64,000 nt of DNA from Burkholderia vietnamiensis LMG 10929 (lineage in GTDB: Bacteria > Pseudomonadota > Gammaproteobacteria > Burkholderiales > Burkholderiaceae). The position numbers and the translations under genes are program-made. The notes under the pieces were generated by a model that was given only the letters and a program-made list of their open reading frames with translations, ran no database searches and was not told the origin of the DNA. Positions 25,531 to 32,770 of this stretch are shown here, piece by piece. Location of the stretch: the NCBI RefSeq assembly GCF_000959445.1, contig NZ_CP009630.1, positions 1,178,001 through 1,242,000 of the forward strand. Reading direction: 5' to 3'. How positions within the stretch are numbered: position 1 is the first letter of the stretch; each line of letters opens with the position of its first letter.

Positions 25531-26379
25531 TCAACTCGCCGCGCTTCGATACTGGCCCGGCGTCGCGGCCGCGATGCGGCGGAACGCACGCTGGAAATGC
25601 GCCTGATCCGCGAAGCCCGCATCGAGCGCGACGTCGGCGATCGGCCGGCCGCGCCGCAGCTCCGCGCGGCCGTACTGCACGCGCCGGTCGATCAGGAATG
25701 CGTGCGGCGTCATCCCGTAACGGGCGTTGAACGCGCGGATCAGATAGGACGGCGACAGGCCGGCGGCCGCGCAGATCGCATCGAGCGTGACGGCCTGACG
25801 GCAATGCGCGGCGATGTAGTCGGCCGCGCGCGCGAGCTTGGCGTTGTCGGCGCCCGGCCGGCGCCCGGCCGGCAACGCGCGGTCGAGCGCGCGATGCAGC
25901 GCGGTGAAGAACTCGACCGCCGCGCTTTCCTTGCCGAGCGGATCGACCTCGGCCGCGACGAGCGTGCGATAGAAGCCGCCGAACTGCGCGAACAGGTCGC
26001 GCCGCTGCGTCGCCTTCGCGGCGAAGCCGTGGAAATCGCAGTTCGGGCTGCGTCCCAGCGAATGCTGCAGACGCGCGAGCCACGGCACGTCCACGTAGAC
26101 CATCCGGTATGCCCACGGATCGGCGCCGTCGGGATTGCACGCATGCACCTGCTCGGGATCGACGATCACGAGCACGCCGCGCCCCACGTGTTCCTTGCGC
26201 GCGCCGTTCAGATAGGTGCTCGTGCCGCCGACGATCGCGCCGAGCGAAAACGTGTCGTGCGTGTGCTTCGCGTAGCAGATCGACCGGCCGTCGTCGACGC
26301 TGCGCGCCTCGATGAACGGCAATGCGGTGTCGCGCCAGAACGGCGACGGCACGGCGGCAGGACGGGCGGAACGGCTCAC
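25531..26379 (-). CDS. AraC-family regulator (cupin-type sensor domain)
   Basis: A 282-residue protein. An N-terminal AraC ligand-binding cupin (about 15-160, with HTHDTFSLGAIVGG and LVIVDPEQVHACNP) is followed by two helix-turn-helix motifs (VTLDAICAAAGLSPSYLIRAF and PIADVALDAGFADQAHFQRAF). There is no in-frame ATG near the domain start, so GTG at 26379 is chosen; the frame runs further upstream without conserved sequence. It is convergent with lysE and divergent from the SDR gene at 26539. The LysE exporter is the more usual target for this subgroup. Confidence 0.88.
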   Translation of the reverse strand: MSRSARPAAVPSPFWRDTALPFIEARSVDDGRSICYAKHTHDTFSLGAIVGGTSTYLNGARKEHVGRGVLVIVDPEQVHACNPDGADPWAYRMVYVDVPWLARLQHSLGRSPNCDFHGFAAKATQRRDLFAQFGGFYRTLVAAEVDPLGKESAAVEFFTALHRALDRALPAGRRPGADNAKLARAADYIAAHCRQAVTLDAICAAAGLSPSYLIRAFNARYGMTPHAFLIDRRVQYGRAELRRGRPIADVALDAGFADQAHFQRAFRRIAAATPGQYRSAAS

Positions 26380-26538
26380 GCGACAGGTTCCCGGTTCGGA
26401 CGGCAAACGCACACCGTACAAGACTGCGCGGCGCGGCGCAACAGCGAACGGACGCGTTGCCGCCGAATCGCCTAAGCTTTGGGTTCCACCCGCCGCGGCG
26501 CACGCGGCGGTTCCCTTCCTTCTTTCACCGGTACGCTC

Positions 26539-27333
26539 ATGCACATCGATCTGACAGGCAAGACCGCGGTCGTCACCGCTTCCACCGCCGGCATCGGGCT
26601 GGCAATCGCCGAGGGGCTCGCACGTGCGGGCGCGCGCGTGATCGTCAACGGGCGCAGCGACGAGTCGGTCGAAGCCGCCCTCGCGCAGTTGCGCGCCACG
26701 GTGCCCGGCGCGCAATTCGACGGCGTCGCCGCCGATCTGTCCGACGCTGCAGGCGTCGCACGTGTCACGCAGCACACGCCGGACGCCGACATCCTCGTCA
26801 ACAATGCCGGCATCTACGGGCTGAAGGCCTTCTTCGACATCGCCGACGACGAGTGGTCGCACTACTTCGAGATGAACGTGATGTCGGGCGTGCGTCTCGC
26901 GCGGCACTACCTGAAGGGGATGCTCGCGCGCAACACGGGGCGCATCGTGTTCATTTCGTCGGAATCGGGCTTGAACATTCCGGTCGACATGATTCATTAC
27001 GGCTTCACGAAAACCGCGCAGCTGGCGATCGCGCGCGGGCTCGCGAAGCTCGCGGCCGGCACCAACGTGACGGTCAATTCGGTGCTGCCCGGCCCGACGA
27101 TGTCGGAAGGCGTGCGCGCGATGCTGAAGCAGACCGCCGACGAAACCGGCCGCAGCATCGACGACGTCGCGGTCGATTTCGTGCGCAGCCAGCGCGCCAG
27201 CTCGATCATTCAGCGGCCGGCGACCACCGAGGAAGTCGCGAATCTGGTCGTGTACGTTTGCTCGCCGCAGGCGTCGGCGACGACGGGCGCCGCGTTGCGC
27301 GTCGACGGCGGCGTGGTAGACACGATCGCGTGA
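26539..27333 (+). CDS. SDR-family oxidoreductase with altered glycine motif
   Basis: A 264-residue SDR. The cofactor loop reads TASTAGIG (13-20) instead of TGxxxGIG, so the first glycine is alanine. NNAG is at 88-91 and the catalytic Ser141, Tyr154 and Lys158 (YGFTK) are present, so it should be active, perhaps with altered cofactor preference. Length and C-terminal RVDGGVVDT are typical. It is divergent from the AraC gene across 159 bp. Substrate unknown. Confidence 0.88.
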   Translation: MHIDLTGKTAVVTASTAGIGLAIAEGLARAGARVIVNGRSDESVEAALAQLRATVPGAQFDGVAADLSDAAGVARVTQHTPDADILVNNAGIYGLKAFFDIADDEWSHYFEMNVMSGVRLARHYLKGMLARNTGRIVFISSESGLNIPVDMIHYGFTKTAQLAIARGLAKLAAGTNVTVNSVLPGPTMSEGVRAMLKQTADETGRSIDDVAVDFVRSQRASSIIQRPATTEEVANLVVYVCSPQASATTGAALRVDGGVVDTIA

Positions 27334-27393
27334 CGGCAGTGTGACAGCGCACGACGGCGGGCCTTGCGCCTTGCCGTCTGCCTTGCCGTCGTA

Positions 27394-27768
27394 CTAGCGC
27401 GCGGCGGCCTTGTGCGACTGGAGCATGCCCTTGCGGTCGGCATCCATGCAGGTGTCGAAGCCGGATCGCGTGACCGCGCCGGCCTTGTCGAACACGACGA
27501 AATAAGGCCGGTGTTCGTTGCCGTGTTCGATGAAGTAGTTGTAGCAGACGCCGCTGCCGTTGCGGACCATCCACACGCTGCGCGGGTTGCCGGCAGCGCG
27601 CACGACGTCGGCGCGGGTCGCGCCGTGCCGCGATGCGGCGCGCGGCAACGGCGTGCGTGAATACGAGAACGGCAGCCACGAGTCGAACCACGCGCAGCCA
27701 TGCAGCATCAGGCAACTGGCGGCCAGGGACAGCGTCGCGGCGGGACGGGACAACGGAATCAATCGCAT
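27394..27768 (-). CDS. Small outer-membrane-type lipoprotein (SmpA/OmlA-like core)
   Basis: A 124-residue protein with a signal peptide ending in the lipobox MLHGC (Cys25). The core GATRADVVRAAGNPRSVWMVRNGSG, then FVVFDKAGAVTRS, resembles the SmpA/OmlA/BamE fold, in which a helix with a GxPxxV-like loop precedes paired strands. Three further cysteines could form disulfides. Function unknown, probably envelope-associated. An alternative ATG lies eight codons upstream, but 27768 gives the better signal peptide. Confidence 0.8.
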   Translation of the reverse strand: MRLIPLSRPAATLSLAASCLMLHGCAWFDSWLPFSYSRTPLPRAASRHGATRADVVRAAGNPRSVWMVRNGSGVCYNYFIEHGNEHRPYFVVFDKAGAVTRSGFDTCMDADRKGMLQSHKAAAR

Positions 27769-27989
27769 GCTCGGGGAAACCTGCTGCGCCATGCCGGCGT
27801 GATCGAAAGCCCCATGCTACTCGACCTTTGGGTCCGGATCGAAAAGAAATCTACAGACAGGTGGCCGGCGCGCCGGCCGACGCCGCACGGCACGCGAGCG
27901 AATCGTCATGCATCGTTGCGCCGCCACGCGGCCTGCACATGCGCCCGCGCGAGCGCAGCGCGCCGACGCGCCGGCCGGCGCGTCCATCG

Positions 27990-29060
27990 TCATGCGACCC
28001 ACTCGGACCACAGCATCGTCAGCACGGTCATCAGCGCGGGGCCGACGAACAGTCCGATCAGCCCGAACGTCTCGGCGCCGCCGAGGATCCCGAACAGCAC
28101 CAGCAGGAACGGCAGCCGCGTCGAGTTGCCGATCAGCACCGGCCGCACGAAATGCTCGGCGACGAACACGACGACGATGCCGAGCGCCAGCACGACGATC
28201 GCCCATGCCGTCGCGCCCTGCACGAACAGCCAGAGCGCCGCGCCGCAGAACACGATCGGCGCGCAGAACGGCAGCATCGCCGCCACGGCCGTCACGAAGC
28301 CGAGCAGCGCCGCATGCGGCAGCCCGGCCAGCGCGTACGCGACGCCGAGAATCGCGCCTTCGCCGAGTCCGACGACGACGAGCCCCGTCACGGTGCCGTA
28401 CACGGCCGCGACCATCCGCTCGATCAGCGCGGCGCCGCCGCGTCCGAACGCACGCCGCGCGCCCAGCAGCAACGCGCCCGACAGCTGGTGGCCGGCGCGC
28501 ATGATGACGAACAGCGTGACCAGCATGAAGCCGAATTCGAACAGCGCGTGTGCGAGCTTCGTGCCGAATTGCCGCCCGAACGCGATGACCTTCTCGCCGT
28601 TCGCGCCATGCATCGCCGTGCCCGCGTGCAGCGGGTGACCGAGATTGGCCTGCCACCAGTCGGCGATCTGCGTGGAGCCGTAGGGCAAGCGGCTCACCAC
28701 GTCGGGCAGCGCGATGCCGTTGTCCTGGATCGAGTGCAGCCAGATGCGCAGGTCGTGCGCCTGCGCAATCGCCTGGCCGAGCGCGATCGCGACCGGCAGC
28801 ACGACCAGCAGCGAGACGCCCGCGGTGACGACGGTTGCAATCAGAGTCGGCCGGTCGCGAAACCAGCGGTTCGATTCGAAGCGCTTCAACAGCGGCCACA
28901 GCGCGATCGCGATCACGCAGGCCCACGCGATGGCGGGAAGAAAATCGCGGATCACCCACAACGCGAGCACCAGCAGCGCCGCATACAGCACGACGCGGGC
29001 GATCTGCTGTGCGCGCGGCCGCGCGGCGATGTCGTTTGACGGCGGGACCTGTGCGGTCAT
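27990..29060 (-). CDS. AI-2E-family (PerM) membrane transporter
   Basis: A 356-residue inner-membrane protein with about seven or eight helices. The family pattern is visible: VIRDFLPAIAWACVIAIALWPLLKR at the N-terminus, the long amphipathic middle region, and the C-terminal GILGGAETFGLIGLFVGPALMTVLTMLW. Members export varied substrates; some are Na+/H+ antiporters, and the AI-2 role is not general. GAGGTGCC before ATG 29060 supports the start. It lies downstream of the OYE gene, but a 20-bp-arm hairpin separates them. Confidence 0.9.
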   Translation of the reverse strand: MTAQVPPSNDIAARPRAQQIARVVLYAALLVLALWVIRDFLPAIAWACVIAIALWPLLKRFESNRWFRDRPTLIATVVTAGVSLLVVLPVAIALGQAIAQAHDLRIWLHSIQDNGIALPDVVSRLPYGSTQIADWWQANLGHPLHAGTAMHGANGEKVIAFGRQFGTKLAHALFEFGFMLVTLFVIMRAGHQLSGALLLGARRAFGRGGAALIERMVAAVYGTVTGLVVVGLGEGAILGVAYALAGLPHAALLGFVTAVAAMLPFCAPIVFCGAALWLFVQGATAWAIVVLALGIVVVFVAEHFVRPVLIGNSTRLPFLLVLFGILGGAETFGLIGLFVGPALMTVLTMLWSEWVA

Positions 29061-29077
29061 GGCACCTCGGAAAGTGG

Positions 29078-29122
29078 GAATGGCGGTTCGCGCAGGCCGC
29101 ATGCCTGCACGAACCGCCATTC
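29078..29122. repeat. Long inverted repeat, 20-bp arms, 5-base loop
   Basis: Arms 29078-29097 and 29103-29122 (outer part GAATGGCGGTTCG / CGAACCGCCATTC) pair with one mismatch around the loop CGCAT. It sits 17 bp before the PerM start, between two genes on the minus strand. No T-run follows on either strand, so it is a strong hairpin rather than a textbook terminator. Confidence 0.9.
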
Positions 29123-29199
29123 TATCCATCGATGTCGCGACGCGAGGCACGCGCCTTGCCAAGCATTGTCAAATGCACGGCGCGTGCTCGCGCTCTGGC

Positions 29200-30309
29200 T
29201 CAGGCCACCTTGTCGGCGACGCGGTAGCGTTCGAGCCAATGCGCGTACGGCGCGGGCAGCGTCCACGACGGCCGCTCGACGCCGAGCTGCTTGGCCGCAT
29301 AGTACGGCCAGTGCGGATCGGCCAGATGGGCGCGGCCGACCATCACGAGGTCGAGCTGCTGCTCGGCCACGACGCGATTCGCGAGCTGCGGCGTGTCGAT
29401 GCCCCACGCGGACGACACCGGCAGGCCGGTCTCGCGGCGCACGCGTTGCGCGATCGGCGCGAGGAACGCCGGCCCCCACGGAATCTGCGCATCCGGCGTC
29501 GAGAAGCCGACCGACACGCTCAGCATGTCGAGCCCTTCCTGCTTCATCCGCTGCACGAGCGCGATCGATTCGGCGAGCGTCTCTTCATCGCGGCCGTCGT
29601 ATTCGATCACGCCGAGACGCGCGGTCAGCGGCAGATGCTCGGGCCATACCCGGCGGACGGCTTTCAGCGTGTCGACGAGGAAGCGGCCGCGGTTTTCGGC
29701 CGAACCGCCGTACTCGTCGTCGCGCTGGTTCGAGTGAACCGAGAAGAAGCTCTGGCCGAGATAGCCGTGCGCGAAATGCAGTTCGAGCCATTCGAAGCCG
29801 AGGTCGCGGGCGCGCTGCGCCGACGCGACGAAATCGGCCTGCACGCGCGCGATGTCGTCGTGCGTCATCGCGCGCGGCATCTTCGGCAAATGCGCGCCGA
29901 ACGGGATCGCCGACGGCGCGATGGTCTGCCAGCCGCGCGGGTCGCCTTCCGCGATGTGGTCGTCGCCTTCCCACGGACGGTTCGCGCTCGCCTTGCGGCC
30001 CGCATGCGCGATCTGGATGCCGGGAACCGCGCCGGCCGCCTTGATCGCCGCGACCGACGGCGCGAATGCTTCGGCCTGCGCATCGGTCCACAACCCGGCG
30101 CATCCCGGCGTGATGCGGCCTTCCGGCGCCACGGCCGTCGCTTCCGCGATCACGAGACCGGCGCCGCCGCGCGCGATGCCGGCCAGATGAACGTGATGCC
30201 AGTCGTTCACGACGCCTTCCTCGGCGACGTACTGGCACATCGGCGGCACCGCAATACGGTTGCGCAGCGTGACATCCTTGAGTTTGAACGGTTCGAACAG
30301 GGCAGACAT
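29200..30309 (-). CDS. NADH:flavin oxidoreductase, old yellow enzyme family (YqjM/XenA class)
   Basis: A 369-residue FMN enzyme. The class-defining VPPMCQYVAEEG gives the redox-tuning Cys25 and Tyr27. The active-site HAGRKAS, the substrate-anion site FAHGYLGQSFFS and the EYGGSAENR loop are present. Such enzymes reduce activated alkenes, quinones, nitro compounds and maleimides with NAD(P)H and defend against electrophiles. AGGAGTGGTGG precedes ATG 30309. It follows the DJ-1-type gene by 148 bp and is probably cotranscribed from the promoter bearing two TAGAC-N5-GTCTA operators. Confidence 0.93.
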   Translation of the reverse strand: MSALFEPFKLKDVTLRNRIAVPPMCQYVAEEGVVNDWHHVHLAGIARGGAGLVIAEATAVAPEGRITPGCAGLWTDAQAEAFAPSVAAIKAAGAVPGIQIAHAGRKASANRPWEGDDHIAEGDPRGWQTIAPSAIPFGAHLPKMPRAMTHDDIARVQADFVASAQRARDLGFEWLELHFAHGYLGQSFFSVHSNQRDDEYGGSAENRGRFLVDTLKAVRRVWPEHLPLTARLGVIEYDGRDEETLAESIALVQRMKQEGLDMLSVSVGFSTPDAQIPWGPAFLAPIAQRVRRETGLPVSSAWGIDTPQLANRVVAEQQLDLVMVGRAHLADPHWPYYAAKQLGVERPSWTLPAPYAHWLERYRVADKVA

Positions 30310-30351
30310 CCACCACTCCTTTGTGTTGGTCAGGCAAAACGACGGGGTGAG

Positions 30352-30414
30352 CCGCCGTGCGAGGCGCACGGCGGAACGTTTTGGGGCGACCGGCGCGCGA
30401 ACCAAGCGCGCCGG
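30352..30414. other. Two intercistronic hairpins between the DJ-1 and OYE genes
   Basis: CCGCCGTGCG/CGCACGGCGG (30352-30361 and 30365-30374, 3-base loop) and CCGGCGCGC/GCGCGCCGG (30390-30398 and 30406-30414, 7-base loop). Neither has a minus-strand T-run. They may lower OYE expression relative to the upstream gene or protect transcript ends. Confidence 0.6.
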
Positions 30415-30457
30415 CGCAAATTGAGCCGGCGCGACAATCGCCGCGCCGGGTACGCGC

Positions 30458-31144
30458 TTACTGGCGGCCGAGCTTCGCGAGCAGCGCCTCGGCCGCGGGC
30501 GCCGACGACGCGGGGTTCTGCCCGGTGATCAGCAGCCCGTCGGTGACGACGTGCGGCGCCCAGTCGGCGCTGCGCTCGAACTGCGCGCCGTTGGTCTTCA
30601 GCATGTCCTCGACGAGGAACGGCACCACTTCCGTCAGCTCGACGGCCGCTTCCTCGCTGTTGGTGAAGCCGGTCACGCGCTTGCCGCGCACGACCGACTC
30701 GCCGGTGGCCGGGTCCTTCACGTGGCGCAACACGCCCGGCGCGTGGCAGACGGCCGCGACCGGTTTGCCGGCCGACAGGGCGCGCTCGATCAGGCCGATC
30801 GAATGCAGATCCTCGGCGAGATCCCACAGCGGGCCGTGGCCGCCCGGGTAGAACACCGCGTCGTAGTCGTCGACCGACACGTCGGTCAGCTTGCGCGTGG
30901 CCGCCAGTTCGGCCTTGGCGGCGGGATCGGCGTCGAAGCGGCGCGTCGCGTCCGTCTGCGCGGACGGATCGCTGCTCTTCGGGTCGAGCGGCGGCTGGCC
31001 GCCCTTCGGCGACGCGAGCGTCAGATCGACGCCCGCATCCTTGAACGCGTAGTACGGCGCGGCCAGCTCCTCGAGCCAGAAGCCGGTTTTCTTGCCGGTG
31101 TCGCCGAGCGTGTCGTGCGAGGTCAGGACAACCAGAATCTTCAT
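30458..31144 (-). CDS. DJ-1/PfpI (Hsp31 / glyoxalase III-like) protein
   Basis: A 228-residue type-1 glutamine-amidotransferase-fold protein. The nucleophile elbow AAVCHAPGVL has Cys133, with the partner glutamate in FWLEELAAPY (about Glu25/26) and GGHGPLWDL at 101-109. This layout is the Hsp31/glyoxalase III group, which removes methylglyoxal or repairs glycated molecules, and also includes chaperones. Paired with an old yellow enzyme behind electrophile-type operators, a role in reactive carbonyl detoxification is a good inference. AGGAGT lies a few bases before ATG. Confidence 0.88.
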   Translation of the reverse strand: MKILVVLTSHDTLGDTGKKTGFWLEELAAPYYAFKDAGVDLTLASPKGGQPPLDPKSSDPSAQTDATRRFDADPAAKAELAATRKLTDVSVDDYDAVFYPGGHGPLWDLAEDLHSIGLIERALSAGKPVAAVCHAPGVLRHVKDPATGESVVRGKRVTGFTNSEEAAVELTEVVPFLVEDMLKTNGAQFERSADWAPHVVTDGLLITGQNPASSAPAAEALLAKLGRQ

Positions 31145-31311
31145 GATCGGATACTCCTTCGAATCGGGTGGATCGGGCCGCGTCGCGGCGGCGGTCGATG
31201 TCGCGCATGGCGCGTGCCGCTTGTCGCTGCCGGCGACGACTTGGCGCCTGCCGGTTAGGCCGTCGCCGCGCGGCAACGTGCCCGTCCACGCAGAATATGT
31301 TTGCCTGGCTA

Positions 31312-31329
31312 TTAGACCAGTCGTCTAGT
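31312..31329. promoter_or_regulatory. TetR-type operator 1 (TAGAC-N5-GTCTA)
   Basis: The 18-mer TTAGACCAGTCGTCTAGT contains the dyad TAGAC-CAGTC-GTCTA. Dyads of this form are bound by TetR-family electrophile sensors such as NemR (from memory). It lies 168 bp upstream of the DJ-1 start. Confidence 0.75.
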
Positions 31330-31439
31330 TGAAAGGCATAAAAAAGACGGAAGTTCCGCCCAGATCGACAGGACTTCGGCGCACAGGCCTGTATGGCGGC
31401 TGTCTCGTTGCACTGTCGAGACGGGATGATAGTCGCGAA

Positions 31440-31457
31440 TTAGACCGGTCGTCTAGT
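31440..31457. promoter_or_regulatory. TetR-type operator 2 (TAGAC-N5-GTCTA)
   Basis: TTAGACCGGTCGTCTAGT, identical to operator 1 except at one central base, 128 bp away. The two copies in the same orientation suggest cooperative binding or looping by one repressor. No tetR gene is adjacent, so the repressor acts in trans. Confidence 0.75.
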
Positions 31458-31574
31458 CGCGTCGACTACACCCTGTCGATGTCATGGCTTTTGTGGACCG
31501 GACGAGATCCGCCGGGCTGACGATCGACGGCTCGCCCTCGCCTCGCCTCGCACCGCCGCGCACCGCCGCGCCGC

Positions 31575-32588
31575 TCAGCGTGGCGGCGGCCCGTCCGTGT
31601 CGCCGATCTCGAGCACCGCGTGCTCGAGCCGCTGCCCGTGCACGCCATCAGCAAGCAGCCCGAGCATCAACTCGGCAAGCGCACGTCCGGTCGTATGGCC
31701 GGTCGGCTGCACCACCGCGGTCACGCGATGCGGAAGCGCGACATCGGGCGGCACGCCGTCGTAGACGATCAACGACATGTCGTGACCGAGGCGCAGGCCG
31801 CGTTCGACCAGCGCGCGAAACGCACCGCAGCCGGCGATGTTGTTGTCGACGAGCAGCGCCGTCGGCGGTTCGGATGCGGCGAGAAGCGCCTCGACGCCTT
31901 CGCGTCCGCCGTCGCGCGTAAACGCGCATTCGATTTGCCATGCCGGATCAGGCTCGATGCCCGCCTCGCGCAGCGCCGCGAGATAACCGGCACGGCGCTG
32001 CATCGCGAAATTGAGCGCCAGCGGCGCGCTGATCATCGCGATACGGCGATGACCGAGGCCGATCAGCCGCCGCACGGCGTCGCGCGCGCCCGCCTCGTTG
32101 TCGAAATCGAACCACGCATAGGGCTCGCTGACGCGGGTGCGGCCGTAGGCGACGTACGGAAACGCGCTCGATCGCAGGTAGGCGAGCCGCGGATCGTCGA
32201 CCAGTGTGCGCGCAACGATCAAGCCGTCGACGAGTTTGCCTTCGACGAGGCGCCGATAGGTGTCCAGTTCCGCGTTCGGCCGCGCGGCCGCGATGATGAA
32301 GTCGAGATTGCGTTCCGCGAGCCGCTCGGTCACGCCCGCGACCACTTCGCCGAAACGCGGGTCGCCCAGATCGCCCGCGCCGAACGGATAAACGATGCCG
32401 ATGGTGTCGGCCCGCCCCGTCGCGAGCCGGCGTGCGGTCGGGTCGGCCACATAGCCGAGTTCGCGCGCAGCCCTCATCACACGCTCGCGGGTCGCCTCGC
32501 TCACGTCGTCATAGCCGTTCAGCGCACGGCTGACCGTCGTGCGCGACAGCCCGAGCGCATCCGACAGCGCCTTCAGATTCACCTTCAC
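31575..32588 (-). CDS. LacI-family repressor of the levan genes
   Basis: A 337-residue LacI/GalR protein. The helix-turn-helix and hinge are LKALSDALGLSRTTVSRALNGYDDVSEATRERV (about 4-36), followed by a periplasmic-binding-protein-like effector core (about 60-335). GTG at 32588 was chosen because GAGGAG lies five bases upstream and the protein then begins right at the DNA-binding domain. It is divergent from sacB, whose promoter contains two CCAAACCGGTTTGG-type operators, the palindrome class LacI proteins bind with a central CG. It probably senses fructose, sucrose or a phosphate derivative. Confidence 0.92.
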   Translation of the reverse strand: MKVNLKALSDALGLSRTTVSRALNGYDDVSEATRERVMRAARELGYVADPTARRLATGRADTIGIVYPFGAGDLGDPRFGEVVAGVTERLAERNLDFIIAAARPNAELDTYRRLVEGKLVDGLIVARTLVDDPRLAYLRSSAFPYVAYGRTRVSEPYAWFDFDNEAGARDAVRRLIGLGHRRIAMISAPLALNFAMQRRAGYLAALREAGIEPDPAWQIECAFTRDGGREGVEALLAASEPPTALLVDNNIAGCGAFRALVERGLRLGHDMSLIVYDGVPPDVALPHRVTAVVQPTGHTTGRALAELMLGLLADGVHGQRLEHAVLEIGDTDGPPPR

Positions 32589-32671
32589 GTTGCTCCTCGC
32601 TCGAGTCGCGCCCCACCAGCGGCGCGGCAATTATTTCCGGACAGCAATTAATACCGTCAAAAAATTATCTT

Positions 32672-32700
32672 TTGACGACCAAACCGGTTTGAAATAGTAT
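32672..32700 (+). promoter_or_regulatory. sacB promoter
   Basis: TTGACG (32672-32677), 17-bp spacer, TAGTAT (32695-32700). This is a near-consensus sigma-70 promoter about 70 bp upstream of the sacB ATG. Operator 1 fills the spacer and operator 2 starts immediately after the -10. Confidence 0.8.
32679..32692. promoter_or_regulatory. LacI-family operator 1 in the sacB promoter spacer
   Basis: CCAAACCGGTTTGA, with a 12-bp perfect dyad CAAACCGGTTTG, lies wholly between the -35 and -10 elements. A bound repressor there would exclude RNA polymerase. Confidence 0.85.
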
Positions 32701-32714
32701 CCAAACCGGTTTGG
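32701..32714. promoter_or_regulatory. LacI-family operator 2 at the sacB transcription start
   Basis: CCAAACCGGTTTGG, a perfect 14-bp palindrome, begins at the base after the -10. Its centre is 22 bp, two helical turns, from that of operator 1, placing two repressor dimers on the same face. Confidence 0.85.
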
Positions 32715-32770
32715 ACATCGATGCCACCGTCATTCGTTCACCTTTACCGTCAACGGGACAACTCACCGCC

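Larger units (their letters stand above)
31145..31574. other. 430-bp regulatory spacer with two TAGAC-N5-GTCTA operators
   Basis: Between the DJ-1 start and the LacI stop there is no convincing gene; the longest frames are short and lack ribosome sites. The operators at 31312 and 31440 are the only clear structure. The stretch is AT-richer around both. Confidence 0.65.

Noticed and set aside
29078..29122. Calling the 20-bp-arm inverted repeat an intrinsic terminator
   Set aside because: No U-run follows on either strand, and the hairpin is far longer than usual; kept as an inverted repeat of unknown role.
31329..31520. 63-codon plus-strand frame between the two TAGAC operators
   Set aside because: No ribosome site and no recognisable composition; it runs through the second operator, and the region is better read as regulatory.
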